From positions 579,476 through 643,475 of the forward strand of contig VZSF01001143.1 in the NCBI GenBank assembly GCA_013398295.1: DNA of 64,000 nucleotides. Direction: 5' to 3'. Under the pieces are notes generated by a model, which saw only the letters and a list, made by a program, of their open reading frames with translations, was not told the origin of the DNA and searched no databases. Position numbers and translations under genes: made by a program. The DNA is from Chionis minor (lineage: Eukaryota; Chordata; Aves; Charadriiformes; Chionididae). Positions 20,701-35,700 of the stretch are shown one piece after another; position 1 is the first letter of the stretch; each line of letters starts with the position of its first letter.

Positions 20701-23700
20701 CTACTCTCTTCTTACCAGAAAGTTCAAATACATTCTCCACAGCAGCGGGCAATGGGTGCCATTTTCACTCTGAACTGCGTGTTCAAATAGAGCTACAATC
20801 CGATTTGTTAGCCCAGTTTCAGGAATAGTAGAATGTATTTCACCAACATCTGCCCTGAAACACAGAGGAAAAAAGAAATCACAATCCCTTAAACCCAAGC
20901 TAAAGGAGCACATCCAGGTAAGAGAGGGTAAAGATCAATGCACTGTATCTGTTCACATAGCACTGTATATACAGCCAGGTTCTTGCATTTCATGCTACAA
21001 ACTCTGAATGTTATAAACCAGATTTTTAGCACTTGCTAATCTAATCAACACATTTCTAAATAGGAAAATCAGCTAAAAAAAAAGATAAACAAGGTATTTT
21101 TGTGAAAAATTCTTTTAGCATGTTGAAGAATTAACCCTGTCCAACTGGAGGGGATAATTTCTTTTTGAGTACAATAATCCATTATCCACTTCTCTTAGTG
21201 TTCATTCAAGATCGTTTAGCATTCCAAGCTTGGCATGGCAGCTCAAACCAAATTCAAGTCTAGGTCAGCGTGCCGCCTTCTGGTGCCCAGGCAAGCCTGT
21301 TCAAATTTACCCATCACCTTTGAAAGGCCGTATGCTGGTCTTGGATCAAGGCCTAGATCACAGCTCTGGATCTCAACCGTGACTACAGAAACACCCAGTG
21401 ATTCAAATTCCCCAAGTTCCAGGCATAATACAAAAGCAGGTATGTATTTTTCACCAAAATTTCTATCTACAGATGATACAGACTGGCTTATTTTTGATGC
21501 TTGAGCTTGAAGAAACAGCCTGTAGCACTCATGGCGACATTACTCCTGTCTGCGTGCGCTCTCTTAGCCTGCCAGCTTGTTCCACTTACCCTCAACACTT
21601 GCTCCTAACTTGTCTCTTTTCTCAAGGGTCTTTGACATTATGTTTCATCTCATCTTAACCTTTGCCATGAGTCAGACATTTGAAGCAACGTATCTTACAC
21701 TGACTTACATACAGTACTGTTTTACCCTTCATTTTTTTAATTAATTCCATGCACTTAAACAAGCAGAAATACAAAACAGAATAGGAAATAGTCACATGTA
21801 GTACAGACGTTTTCTTAGTTTGTCACAACATCATAAAACATTAGTTTTATGCATGACTGACAGGCCAGTTATCATTGTTGCAGTAGTTCAGCTGCGCTCT
21901 TGCAACATCCAACTTGTCCCTATCCAAATATAACCTATAGGAAACGCTATGCTAGCAGAGAACAATCTAGAAAGGAACTAAATGCCACAGAGAAAATCAT
22001 CATTCTGGAATTTTAACATAATTTTCAGTAACGATAATGAAAATCTATCTTGGTGTCAGCCTGTAATTAACAGTAAATCAAATTACAATCCTCCTTTACA
22101 TTGTGTGGCTGTTGAATCCTTATTACAATTTCGTATGACATACACCGACAGCTCAGGAATGTCACTGTCGTGTATGCATGCCCGTTGCCAGACTGTGGCA
22201 ATTAAAGCAGTGGGTTCACCGTCACTTCAAGTATACTAATAATTCTGTAATTTCATCAAGTGTGACTATTGTAAGCTTGCAGCTATGTAAAGCTTCCAGA
22301 TAACATTTTCCTAGAAATCCCTGTTGCTATTTGCAGACACAAAGAATCAAGCTGCCAGTGTTATTAGAGATATGTAGGTAGCAGCGGATAGGTAGCTCCA
22401 AGCAACGGGTAGACAACAGTAGAAACTAAGCTTTAAGAATGATCACATACCTCTGCTCCCCACATCTCCTACCCTTTCCTCCCTTCCCAGGAGCAAAAAA
22501 ATCTGAGCCCAGACCACACTGCGAATTCGGGAAATTTCCAGCCTCTTCTACCTAGCAACAGCCCCATATGAGAATTAAACTCTCAAGCACTCGCTATGGA
22601 AACACATCTGCCACAACTGTGTTCCGTGATCCAGGAGGAGCAGGGCAGTGAGCTCTGTCAGAAACTGCAGTGTAGCTCTGTATTACGCTGCTCATTCCTG
22701 TAGTATTACAATGCAGCAGTTGCTAAGCTCATGGTGTCTACCTCAGCCATCTAAGCAGGCTCTTAGTTATTTAAAAATTACTTGAAGAAATGTGTACCAT
22801 CTTGATGTCAGTAATCAAACACAAAGCAATGCACAAGCTGATCCAGTAGAGAGGACACGAGACTGTCACCTAGGTCTTTAATTCTGTTCAGGATTCTGCC
22901 ACTGACTCACCATTCAGTCTTGAAGAACTAAGCTTCCCTAGCTACAGCTTCTTCATCTGCAAAATGAGAACTATGATAGCATTCTCTCCCCTGTCAAGTG
23001 ATTAGACAGATCAAAAAAAAAAAAAAGCATAATCATAAGGAGCGGCAAGATATTACCTCTGGACATTCTCAATGAGCTTTTTTCTTATCTGCTCTGCTTG
23101 GATTGCAAACAGCCACGGCTCTAAAGAGTTAGTAGACCTTGTGACACTGTCAAAAAACCTTCGTGCTTTGCTAGCACTGTGAGACTTCCTCTGGATGTGG
23201 ACATACGACCTCCAAAGAGACTGGTTGCTAGGATACTGTTTCAGAGCCACCGTTAGCGCCTCTCGCAGAGGACTCAAAGGATAAACACTAATTTTCATGT
23301 GGAATCTGAGTAAATTTGTATGCAGCAGTGTGACAGCTTCAAGAGCAGTGGGAAAATTCTGAATGCCAAAATTCTCTCCAGCATTTTCACATTTCTGCAG
23401 ACCAGGAGCTTCAAGTTTTTCTGAAGCCTGTGCATATATTAATACTGCAGCATCAATCCCAACAGTCAAATACTGGAACAGCGCATAACACCCAACCAAG
23501 TTAACCAGCTGATTCGCATCGTTGACCTGATCCTGATCAGGAACCGGTGTTTTACTTAAATAATCTTGCAGTGCATGCTCGTACGTTTTACGAGCTTTCA
23601 AGATGTTCACAGATAACACTTGTCCACTATAGGGCACATACGGTATGCTTTCAGTCAATTTGGTCAATATATGAACCCCGCGAGACGTAACAGCTCCTTC

Positions 23701-26700
23701 TAGACTTTGGAGTAGTTCCACCTCCAGCTGAGCGTAAAGCAGACTGAGGCTGCAGAGTTGGGGACTCTTCAGTCCTCCTGTCCCTGCCGTGGAAAGAGCT
23801 GTGTCAAATACCTTCCTGGCATCATCAATGTTACCAAGCAGCCATTCGAGGTAGGCGTACAGTTTCCAGAGAGAAAGATGGTTTCGGTTGTCAGGTGCTT
23901 TAAGGAGATTCTTGGCCAACTTCTTACTCTTCCTCCCTTGTGCTTTCAGCTTCTTTTTGTTTTTTGTTTGGAGACACTGAAGCACCTGCAGGGGAGAATA
24001 AACAGAACAAATTTTGAGAGGGATGGGGGAATTTAAAAAAAAAAAAAACGCACCTCACAGCATTTTTTAATGTCATTACTGTGTTTGTTTTCATATTGTT
24101 CTGTATTTCACCTCCAGCCAGATCTGTTGCTTCCGAGTACTGTAAATTGTCACAACTGCCTGCTGTCAGCTCCCTCCAACACAGCCAAATTACACAGTCT
24201 TATCATTCTTACTCCTGCCACTAAGTAATACCAAATTTCACTCTTTTAAAAGGCCAACTGTTCAAATAAAGAGCCGCTAACCTGTAATGATTGAGAAAAG
24301 GAAAATAAAGGACTCTGTCAGGCCAGATGCAGCTTGTAAGCAGCACAATTAAATGTCCAAGTAGCTTTTTAGAGTGGGGAATGTGCTGACAGACAAATGT
24401 GGAGACTGGATGGGAAGATGACAGGAGATCTTCTGGTCTGGTAGTGTTTGGGTAAGAGACAGGGAACTTCTCCATAAGGAAACACAATACTAAGCTTTCT
24501 GAAGCATTAGGAAGACAACCTGGACTCTGATTCTTCTGTGGGCATCTATTAGAGCAGTTTTACTTAAATAAATTCATATTCAAGTAATATTTTCTTCAAT
24601 AACACTACAAATGTAACTTGCATGGGAAGTAGTAAGTTTTTTTGATAAGGGTCTCACATGGTATTGGAGATTCTGCACTTTGTAGAATAGTTTGGTAGAA
24701 GTACTTGGCTGACTCACTTTACCTTGTTAAAAAAAAAAAAGTCACTTGCGTCCATGTAGTAACATTTATCCAAGACTGAAAAAAAATACTTTGCTATACG
24801 TGTGTCACTGTGTAACATCTACTGAAGGAAAGGGTTTGTGGCTTTTTTTAACCCCCAGGGCAATCTTAACTGGCATTTCACTGTTTGAATAGTTAGTCCT
24901 ACAAGACTGAATTTTCATCAATATTTACTTTAATTAATATAAACATTAATACAGAAAAAAACCACACATCACAAAAGTGATTATACGCAGATTCTCAATT
25001 ACCTTAGATATTTCATACTGTAACCAACACATGGACAGGTTAGATTTTTCCTTTCCTGAAAACAGCAGGAATAGAACATGAAAAACATTCTGTATGAACT
25101 CCTCTCCTTCTTTATAGTGGCCTACGTGATGTCTCCCTCGTAGCATTGTGTCCATATGACCAATACTGTTGAAGCCAGAAAGCGGAAAATGAACAGCAGT
25201 CAGTGGCTTTTCATCAGAAAGCACACTGTCAAAGACGTTATTTTCATCCATGGCAATATAGAGGTTGGAAGGAAAGAGTTTACTTCTACATGGAACTCCC
25301 AGGAATTGCAAAAACGAGTACAGTAGTTGACGCTGAAGATCTGGATTAGAAAGCTGGATTAAAGATGGTCCAAGATCATCAAATAACACCTAAAACATCC
25401 AAATTAAAACAAACTCCATTAATGTATGCAATCAAATAAAATCAGCATTTATGTAATTTACATAACTGAAAAACCTTTTCAGGTCAATGAAGATTTATAA
25501 TTACTATTATATGGTAACAGAACATCACTCAAATTAAAAACAGACAAGTAAAACAAGCGATGGGTTCTTCCAGTCAGATTATAAATTTGCTATCAAGAGA
25601 TTTCTTTGCCTCGAGTATCAGAGACCTTCACAGAAAACTTACACAAGGAAGGTCTGAAGGGTATTATTGCTCAGGCCATTTAACACATTTTTATTTGAAA
25701 ATCGATGCCTGACTTGACCTATCTCCCACGAATTAAAAAATAAACAAACCCAACTATATGACTTGAAGGCAACAAAACCTCTGTTTACTTAATGCATGTA
25801 TCTTATTAAACACAGATTTCTGTGACATTTCTACATACATATGAGAGAAGTCACATAATGGCAAAGACTATTTGCCTACAGTCCTTTCCAAAGTTTACCA
25901 TGAGCTTCCCATGTATTTCAGCAGTCTCAGCACGAAGCCTCAGGTAAATTTTGAATTCCGAACAAAGAAAAGATTCTTTTTTCCCCAAACAAAGAAAAAG
26001 GTAACTCTTCTAAAATATCCATTGGTAACGAATTCAAATGAAAGGATAATTCATCTTATCATCTCCCTTGTTTTATTATATCACAATGACCTGTCTTTCT
26101 GGATCGTCACAATCTTCTTCAGTCTCTTTTTTGGTTTTGTCTGGCCTCCAAGGTAACCAATGCCTTGCTTCACGAGAATATTCAATATCCAACCAAATGT
26201 GCCACTTGGGGAGAGTTTTATCCTTTATTTCTTGATCCTCATCTATCTCTTCTTCTTCATCATCGTCATCTAAAAACCAAATCAAGACACACAATTGCAC
26301 ACAATGCACACAATTGTTAAACAAAAATTAATCCACCAAATCCAAAGACGAGACTTGACACACAATTTAGCTACTTTTAAAATGTAAACAAATACACTGT
26401 TAATAAAACAGACACAAGACAGAGCTGAAAATTTCCACATCACAGTTCTGGGGTTTGACACCAACTCTGTAAGGGCAGGAGGTTTCCAAACTTTTTGAAC
26501 CAGTGAATCAGTGTCAGCACTCCAGCTTTGTCACAGAGGAGAAAAGAAAACTCTGACAAGCTCTGGACCACTTTTATCAACAGCAGTTTGCGAGCAACAG
26601 CCAAGAGTCAACCATCTTTTTGTGCAGCTTAGGTTCTTCAATTCATACCTGGGTATACAACCTGAAATGTGCTCTGTGAATACTCACGTGCATAAAACAT

Positions 26701-29700
26701 TTTGAGAAAACCACTCAGAGGAACAAGTAACCCTATTGTGTCAAATACTGTAAATGAAGCTTGGCAATGCTGCTTTAAAATATCTGGTATTTTCAACATC
26801 TTAATTAATGTGCAATTTAAACAATCAACGTAGTTAAGTACACACAAAAGAAAGTGTTTAACCACATCCCACTTTTATGATGATCTTTCTGGACTGTTAG
26901 ATACAATTAGCTTATTTTTCCTGTTACAGCAATATATTAATTCTGTGCTGAAACTGATAAGTACCCATAGGCTAAGGGAAAGCTTGTTGAGATCTTTCAA
27001 ATACCTTTTTCCTTCTTGTTGTTGAGGAAAAAATAAAAGTCCTGAAAATCTGTGGTTACCTGCACTATTTTTTTTTGTGTGCAAAATCATGCCATTTCTA
27101 GAGCACCTCCAAATTCTTGTTCCTGACATTTGCCATTAACTAGGTGCAACACTCCCTCTCCCGGTTCTTAAAAATTAACAGGTGGTGGCAAGATTTTTAC
27201 TCTCTACATACTTTTTGAGATCTATTAGCCTCTCCTTTAGTCAGCAACTTGGTGAAAAATTACATCATTTCCACAATCTAACCAAAGTTTGAAAAAAATT
27301 GAAAATATTAGAGATTACACCCAATTACAGATTACATTTGAACTTTCATGCTTCACATGAATGGGGGAAAGCATTGATATACGCTGGAGCTGCCCGAGAC
27401 TGGCAGTGGTCCTCTGCTCTATACCGAGTCTTCTCAATTTGTGGGTAAAATACCTATAGCCTTCACCACTGGAACTGCTGACTTCAGTTAAGGGGCAAGG
27501 AAATTCCATCTTAATCCAGGGCAAAGGGAAACATGGAATCATTTTTCAATTCCTTTGTTCACTAAAAGCAACACCAAACTTGCTTCATTAGAGTTGCTAC
27601 AGCAGCAGGAGCAGCAAGAGCAGAGACAGCTCATCTTTGGTCAGACACATTCCAGCCCCCTGCTTCCCTCCAAGGTGTATCCGTTTGAGAAACAATCCTT
27701 GACGTTAAGGGAAGCACTGCACAGCAGAAGACAAAGTGGGACTAAGCAGCAGCGAGGTGCATTTTCTGCTTTCCCGCTCACCCAGAAGCATTCCAGCCAA
27801 GCAAAGATGCAGTTCCTTCTGCATCACAAAGAGCACAGGAAAGGTTTTTCTCCTATTTCTACTATATTATTTGCTATAAGAAAGTGAAATCTGGTTCTAA
27901 AAATAGAATCATTAAACTAGGAAACCTTGAGGCAACTATAACCTAATAGTATAATTCCACCTGATCTACCAGTATGATGAAAGGGTCTTAAGGGAAGTAG
28001 CTTCCTTCCACTTTACTTGGGTGTGGGTCCCCCAGTAGTACTCACGCCTTCAGCCTTTTCAGCACAGAGTGGAGGATATGCCCCATTCTCCCTCAATTCT
28101 CATCCCTAGTAAGGACAACAATATTCTGTAAATAATATCATACATAGAACACTCAACACATGCTTTTCCCTGTGAAGTGTGATATACTTTATCTTAATCC
28201 CAGTAAATATTTTTTTAAAACTTGTATGTCAAAACATGAGAAGGAACAGCTTGTATCATTCTAACCAAAATGTTTAGAAGAACACGTGGACATACAATTA
28301 CACATATTGACATAGGCATACCAGGCTTAAGAGCAATCCAGCCACCCTTTTCTTGTTGGTGCATCCATGCTTTCCAGCCTCTTGCTCCTTTTTCTCCAAT
28401 TCGTGGTTCCCCACTATCCCAAAAGGGTTCAAAGAATTCCACCTGTTGTTTGGGGGAGCAGGAACGAAAAGAAAACACACAGAAAAATAATTGTTGCTGT
28501 TACACAGACACTACTTGGGTCAACTTAGGTTTTTCCAGACTCTACAATCACCTATCTAGGTGCAACTTCTGTAGCTAAAAACTTCGTTAAATATTGCTTA
28601 AGAATCAGCAGGAACAACTGAGTACTTCAATTATGTCTGTGGCACAGCAGGACTCTCATCAGCTCTTCTCACAAACATAAAGATTGTTTTTAAAAAGCGT
28701 TAAGCTTTAAAGCATGCAAAAGACTTTTGCGCCAAATGTCCTGTACAGATCCTTCAAGGATACGGATTCAAAGTCCCCAGGATGTGACTTTCAGAAAGCG
28801 AATCTCCTCTCCTCCCCATCTTCCATGGGATCATTGAAGAATTTGGCTAACTGAATGGTAATTCAGACAATCATACACCTATATAGTCAAATCAAAATAT
28901 TACAGTTGGACATAAATATGACACAACTGAGGACAACGAGGAAAAGATCAGTCAGGCCCTTGATGTCTCAGGTTTCAGGTTGGTCAACAGCTTCAGGACA
29001 TTTCCAATCAATCAGAAGCCCAGGGTTCTAGTTCTAACTTTGTCACTGCCTGTATGCAATCTGTCATCTTTAGATTCATTAATTCCTCCCCTCCTTTGTG
29101 TGTACTTAGCTCTACTGACCATCTCCCTCCTATCACATGCTTCTGCTTTGTACCAAACTTTTGCTTGGACATTGAGATGTGACTGTTAATACAAATATTA
29201 ACAATAAAATTGACTCTAAGAAAAATATACACAAGAACACACAGGGCTTACAGCAACTGCAAAATCTAATCTTCATGGATTTACGCATTGCTCCAAGTGA
29301 GAAAGTAAACTATGAAAACAGTACAGAAACAAGTAATTCAAGACTGAGTCATAACGCTTCTGTAAGGGGGCAGAACGTGCGATCAGCTGTAAATCTGGCA
29401 TATCCTTTTTTCAAGAACTGCACTTTTCAGCCTAAACACTGTTCCTTTTAGATTGAGGTTCCTTTCCATCCTGCTTTCTTCAAAGTTCTTAAACACTACA
29501 GAAAATCTTGCAGTTTTTCAAAGTATAACTTGAGCTTTATCTGTGTAACTATACCAAATCTCCCATCCTGTATGACAATTACAATTGAACTCTAAACTCA
29601 GGCTCTTTAAGAGGACACCACTATTATTTGAAGCACATGACTGCTCCATTGGTGGGCAACAGCATTAATCTAGAGAGAAAAAAAAAAAAAAAAAGGAGTC

Positions 29701-32700
29701 TCAGTAGTAGCTGCTGAGGAAGAAGGTGAGCTAATAAAAGGAAAAAAAAAAAAAAAATCTATGTCTGTCCTCTACAGTAGCCCAGCTGCATAACTAGTGG
29801 CCCTCCCTACCACTTATTAAAAAGGAAGCAGCTCCTAACAATTCAGTGGGATGATACTACACTGGCAACAGCCCCCTCTGAATATTAACTTACTAATATT
29901 GGGGTGCATGCTCAACATTCTCCTGAGCAAATCAAGAGAATAAGTCATTTAGTACTTTAATGGAATAAGCTAAATGGAATCTCATGAGTCAAATAAAAGA
30001 TACTTTAAAGCACGAAGGTGTTCCTAATCTAGCCATCAAAGCATTACTGAAAACAATAGATACCGGAGAACCTAAGAAATGTTTGCAAGAATTGTCTGGA
30101 ACAGAAAGAGATAAGCAGCAGAAGTGCTAACTATATACAGACTGTGGTCAGCCAGCCGATTTTTTCCCATGTTTAATTAGTAAAAAAGAAGACACGAAAT
30201 GACTGGTTACCATACTTCTATTATATACAGCAGAAGCAGTTATTTGGCATATAGTTCCAGAGGACTGACAAGCATTTTTCCAATGCAAGCATCACCTTGA
30301 AGGACCGCAAAGTATGTTGTGATTAAAAATATTTCCCTATGCCCTTAAAAATTCATCAACATTTTTCTGTTACAGCATTCTCTGTAATGCACAAGGACAC
30401 ACATGCATTTAAATGGAAATTGCTACCTGTCCCCTTGTTGGCAAATCTTTTACACTGTCAGGTTTAAAGAAGGTGAAGTCAATCAGAGCCTGAAACAAAG
30501 ACACTGCTTTCTCAGAATGGCCAGCCTGTCTCAGGAAATGGCACTGCTGAATAAATATAGCTGTAAAGCAGAGAGAGAGAGAAAAAAAATATTATTTCAA
30601 ATAAATTTTGTTGTATTTTCTTACAGCCCACAAATATACAGAAGACACAGATGAAGTACTGTAGAGTATAATTGCTTTGGAACAGTATCAAAATCCAAAA
30701 CACAGGGATGCATGTCAAAGTTCTTGTAGTTTAATTAACTTTAAACCTCCCACTTTAAATGCAACAACCAGATGACTTTTATTCATGCCAAATACGCACT
30801 GTTGATGAACAAAAGTTATACGTGATGGTCCCAACTTCAGTTTATTCAGCATCTGACAGAGTGGGTCATAGTCCTCTTTGAAGATGCCGGGCATTAGTAC
30901 AATTTACACAGTAAGTCATTACAACAAAAATCCTTTTTGCCTCATTTTTGCATGAGATAGTTGCATTGGTAATATGTTGGTAATATACCATTTTCATTCC
31001 AACCATAATTCCTATTTTCTTTTCCTTTACTTAAGAACCCAGTTAAGAGACACCCAGTCTTTTGGCCAAAGTATTACTACTTGAAAGTAGGAAAGAGTCC
31101 TATCCCTTGCTCTTCAACAAATTATTTCTGTAATCATTGCCATAACCCTACTACACACTGAGCCTCAAGTCTCAGCTTAAAAGGGGAAGCAAAGCCCCAG
31201 TTTTTCACTTCGTATATTCTCAGCGAGCCTTAAATGAAAGAGCTGAAGAATTAACAAGTATTATAAACACTTCTATTACTAGGCAATTCAAGGAAATCTC
31301 AGAGATATTCCATCCCCCCAAATTATACTCAAGTCTTAACAAAACAATGGCTGTTCAAAAACCAAATTGCTTTAAAACATGATCTTAACTGGCGTGCAAA
31401 AAAAACACCCTACCAAACAACCGAGACTCATAAATCAGGGCTGACTTAATTCATTGATAGTTTTGAAAAACAGTTCTTCAAGAACTATTGTTTCTTCACT
31501 AAATGCATTGGCTTTGGAGGGTTTCAAACAATCCAAATATTTTCGTGTCTAGATACACACACGTAACAACATAGGTTAGCATCAATTGCTTCTAATGATC
31601 ATCCTGTTTTTTAATACTAAGAAATGGTAAGGATTTACTCCTTTTACTTGTGTTCAGATTTACATCAGATGTGTGCACATAAAAATTTGAATTCAGCTAG
31701 AATATATAAACTGGGCATTTAATCCAATTTTCCTGCAAAGTCAATGATTGTTTCTGGTTAACAGGCTCTTAAATTTCTGAAGATACTTAAACAACAAAAA
31801 GTATGTTTAAGAATATAACAAAATCTTCCGAAGTATTTTAACCAATCTAAGCGCTTTCCCCATCAATTTCAGTACCCAATCGACACTGAAAAATTTGTCC
31901 TTTCCTAGTTTCTCAGCTTCAAACAGATGAACTTTGATTAAAATAGTCTGAATGTACAGAATATCTCACCAGGACTTGCTGCCAAACTGGAGACAAAAAT
32001 AAACTATAGCATAAGATTTTCTGCATGATAAAAAAAGAAAACTGTATTTGAGAAATGCAGAGATCAGCATTTTCTTTTGGTAAAAGCTGAAAACAGCATG
32101 AATACATACTTAATTCACTCCATGATGCTAAGACATTTCTGCAGGTGAAATGACCTAAAAGATAAGGCTGTTTCTCCCCAACCAGTAGGTACGATTTGAA
32201 AAACAGGACTCCCTTTCTACAGCAAGATTTGAGAATTCTTACCTTCATTTGCTTTACATTAACAGATCCTAGGAAATTTAAAATATTACAGAGTGCTATC
32301 TCAAAATAAGTAAAAACTGACCTATCATTTTAGATAATTTAACCTGCTTTCTTAAATTTCATGTTTTAAAAACCCACTCATTTATTTCCAAGCAGATAGT
32401 ACTGTGTACTGAATTGAACACTAGATGGCATAATCCACCACTATTTAGAATTGGCTCTTATACTTTGTCATTAGCAAAGGTCAAAGGTTGAAGACACAGG
32501 CCTACCATACATCTAACCTGCCACCCAGCTCGCTGTTAATGTGGGAAACTCTTGTATATTTATCTTAATGAACAACTCTGTAATCTACCTAATAAGTACA
32601 CTATCAGTTCAAATTCAGCCTGAGAATTAGGTACTTGAGTCACTAAAAAAAAAAATAAAATAAATAACAATCTCCGATCAAGAAGTCTCCCCACCAGAAA

Positions 32701-35700
32701 TTTCTCCACTCCTATCATTTGAATTTCAAAGAGGGGCGGGAACCAAACCAAAACCCCAAACCCTCAGCAGTGCTCATAAACAAATCATACAGTATTAATA
32801 CATTTGTCCTGAGAATCATTCATTGTGCCTTGTGAACAAAGTGACTGAAGTGTTGGAAATCTGACAGTAGAAGCAACTAGAAGCTATCAGGCAGTACAAT
32901 ATCCACCTGCCAGCACAGGATTTTTCCTTTAAAGCGCTTTTTGTGCTTGATCCAAGATGAATTAACTGAAGACCATAAGAGACCGGAACAAGTCAAATTA
33001 ATTTGTAATCCAGAACCTCAATCTACAAGTCCAGGCTGGATATTGCATAAACAGATAGCACCATTGCTCACGCAGCAGTTACAGGACTTGGATAAAAATA
33101 AGAGGTTCCTTGGATCATGACACATATGAAGAAACGTGGACTGCTTTGTAGTAGCCTCCTTTAGATTTAAAAAAAAAAAAAAGTGAAAAAAACCCCAAAG
33201 ATATTCATGGTGACACTAATATTTGCCCGTCCTCAGTGTATTCATAGATTAAGAATCACAATGACCCTCAAAGGTAGAGAAGCAAAACTCAAATGGGATA
33301 GATGAAGCCATTTAGCTCCACATAAATTTAAAGCCCATACCACAACTGATCATGAACTCATTTCTTCCCTGGATCCAGTCCAGCATCCTAACCATCTGAC
33401 TAATTTTCCTTCCAGGGATAATTATATAATAAATTATAAGTAGTAGATATATGCATACAATAAATATAAAAGGCATGATCACATGGTATTGCAGTTTAGA
33501 TTTCTCCATCTGTGAACTGGGATGCTCAAGAAAATTTCACATCAGACTTCCTATGTGCCTTCTCTTTTCTGGATTAAAGTAACTAACCATAAAACTTTTG
33601 AACAAGAGATGAATGTTTCTTTCACAAGCCAATTTCTTTTTTTTAATAAACATTTTTCAAAGATAAAAGCACATCTCTTGGCTGTTGGCTGCCTTTCTCC
33701 AGCCTTGACATTTGTACTGTAAACTGCTCAGCACATTAGACTTTACTGGATGTTATATCACAAACTCTCCTGGGGAAAAAAAGCATCTGCTTTATCCATA
33801 TTTGGTTGGAATATCTCCCTTAATTCTCAGCTAAGAAATCAGGATGTCAGGCATTCTGAAGAGAATTAAAATTTCCTGTAATAAATAGCAAAGTCTATTC
33901 TTATAGAGAATGTAGTCAACTCCTATGAAGGCCATTCTGACCGCGACATGAAACAGCAAGAACCTCACCTAGCGTAGCTTCTTCTGTTCCGGGCAGTAGG
34001 GGATGCGATACCATGCTGCCATCCTGTACAGCTGCTAACGTAGTCAAGCATTTCCCATACAGACTATTGATTTTTGAAACTGAAAAGGTAGTGAACTGAC
34101 TTTGACAGAACAGGAGATATTTCTTCCACAGCTCTGGATTATTGGGATGTAAGAAAATTAGCTTCTGCCATTCTTTGATCAAAGCTGGTGGCTCCCAGAA
34201 TTCTGTGCAAATCTTCAGCCTGGCGAGTTTCAGATCAACACTACTTGGATTGCTTTCAATTGCCCTCTCTAAAATAGCCAGTTTCTTTTCTAAGATTAAC
34301 TTCAGTGATTTTCTTCTTACTTCCTGCTCTCCCTTACTGGCATAAGGGCTGGGTCCTCTCATTAATTCATCCTTAAAACAAAAGAAAAATCATAACAACA
34401 TTAGGAAGAACCATCACTAGAATCACGAGAAGAATGCTGACATTTGTGAAGATGAATTAATAGCTCATTCTTTACCAACAGAAGATATATAGTCCTAAAC
34501 AAAAGAAACTATAACGTAATGTTCATGTATTTATTACTTATACTAAGCAACCAGGTCTGTCGAAACACATACCTGAAAAGAAACAAATTCCATCCAAGCA
34601 TTAACGTCTCTTGGGTTCTCTCTGACTTTCTTGTTATGTTCTTCCACTTTTGTCATTAGAATGGAGTTAATGTTTATCCCAGGTTCTTGAGCCACTTGCT
34701 GCGTATCGACTGGCTCATGTTCTGCACCCTTGCACCCTTTTCCTTGGAGCCACACTGTGGTTGAAGGATCATAAATCCCAAGAGGATTTACCTCCCCTAT
34801 GTCAGAAGGGTCATCAGTTTCTATTTGGAAAACCGGTATAAAAGCAGTTGGATCAGACAGAGAACTTTTACTGCAAACAGGAATCCCATCTGTGTTCAGC
34901 AGCTTCACATTGTCCTTTGTGAAGTAGCGCTCGGGTCGTCTCTGTAATTGCTTTCTTTTTGCTCCAGAACTGTCCCAAGTTATACACTGTTTCCTTGCAT
35001 CTATGCCAAGACAGGACTCTCCTCTTCTTTTATATCTTAGAAGGAAAAACACAATCAAACGTCTTCTAAAATGCACGTTAGAAAAGATACCTCCCTTTTT
35101 GAAAGAAAGCTCGGAAGAAGTAGTTTAAATTAAATTGAGCCAAATAACGTATGCATAGACCTTCAAAGGTGTAAGAGTTTGGTAACTTTCTCCTAAATCG
35201 AGACTTCAATCTCTTTATTTTTTCAGAGCCATCACGTCTTTTATTATGATACTAAGCTTCCTCCGAGTTCACCAGTATCCTGGTATTCTCAGCAGAAGAA
35301 AAAAATATTTTTTCCTCCTATCCTTTTCAGCCATGTAGACAAACTTGGAGAAAGAACAAATGGTATTATTTAAGTCTATTTAGATTAGATTACTTGAAAC
35401 TGAAAAATCAGAAACTGATAGTTCAGTCCAGTAATATCCTCCTGTATCCCTAAGCCGCTATACATTTCATATGCCAAGAAGAGGGCAGGGAGGAGCAGGG
35501 GGGGAAGGAAAGAGAGACCAGGTTGATAAAGGCCACAATAATGCTACGGATTAAGAAAGGAAAATACCATCTTAAAATATTACCAAGAATGTCATTTCAG
35601 TGGCAGACACAGTGACGTGCAATGTTAAAATAACACTCTTCATCTCAAACAACAGCTCAGAATCCAAAGGTGGCAGAAAATTGGAATGGATTGCAACCAG

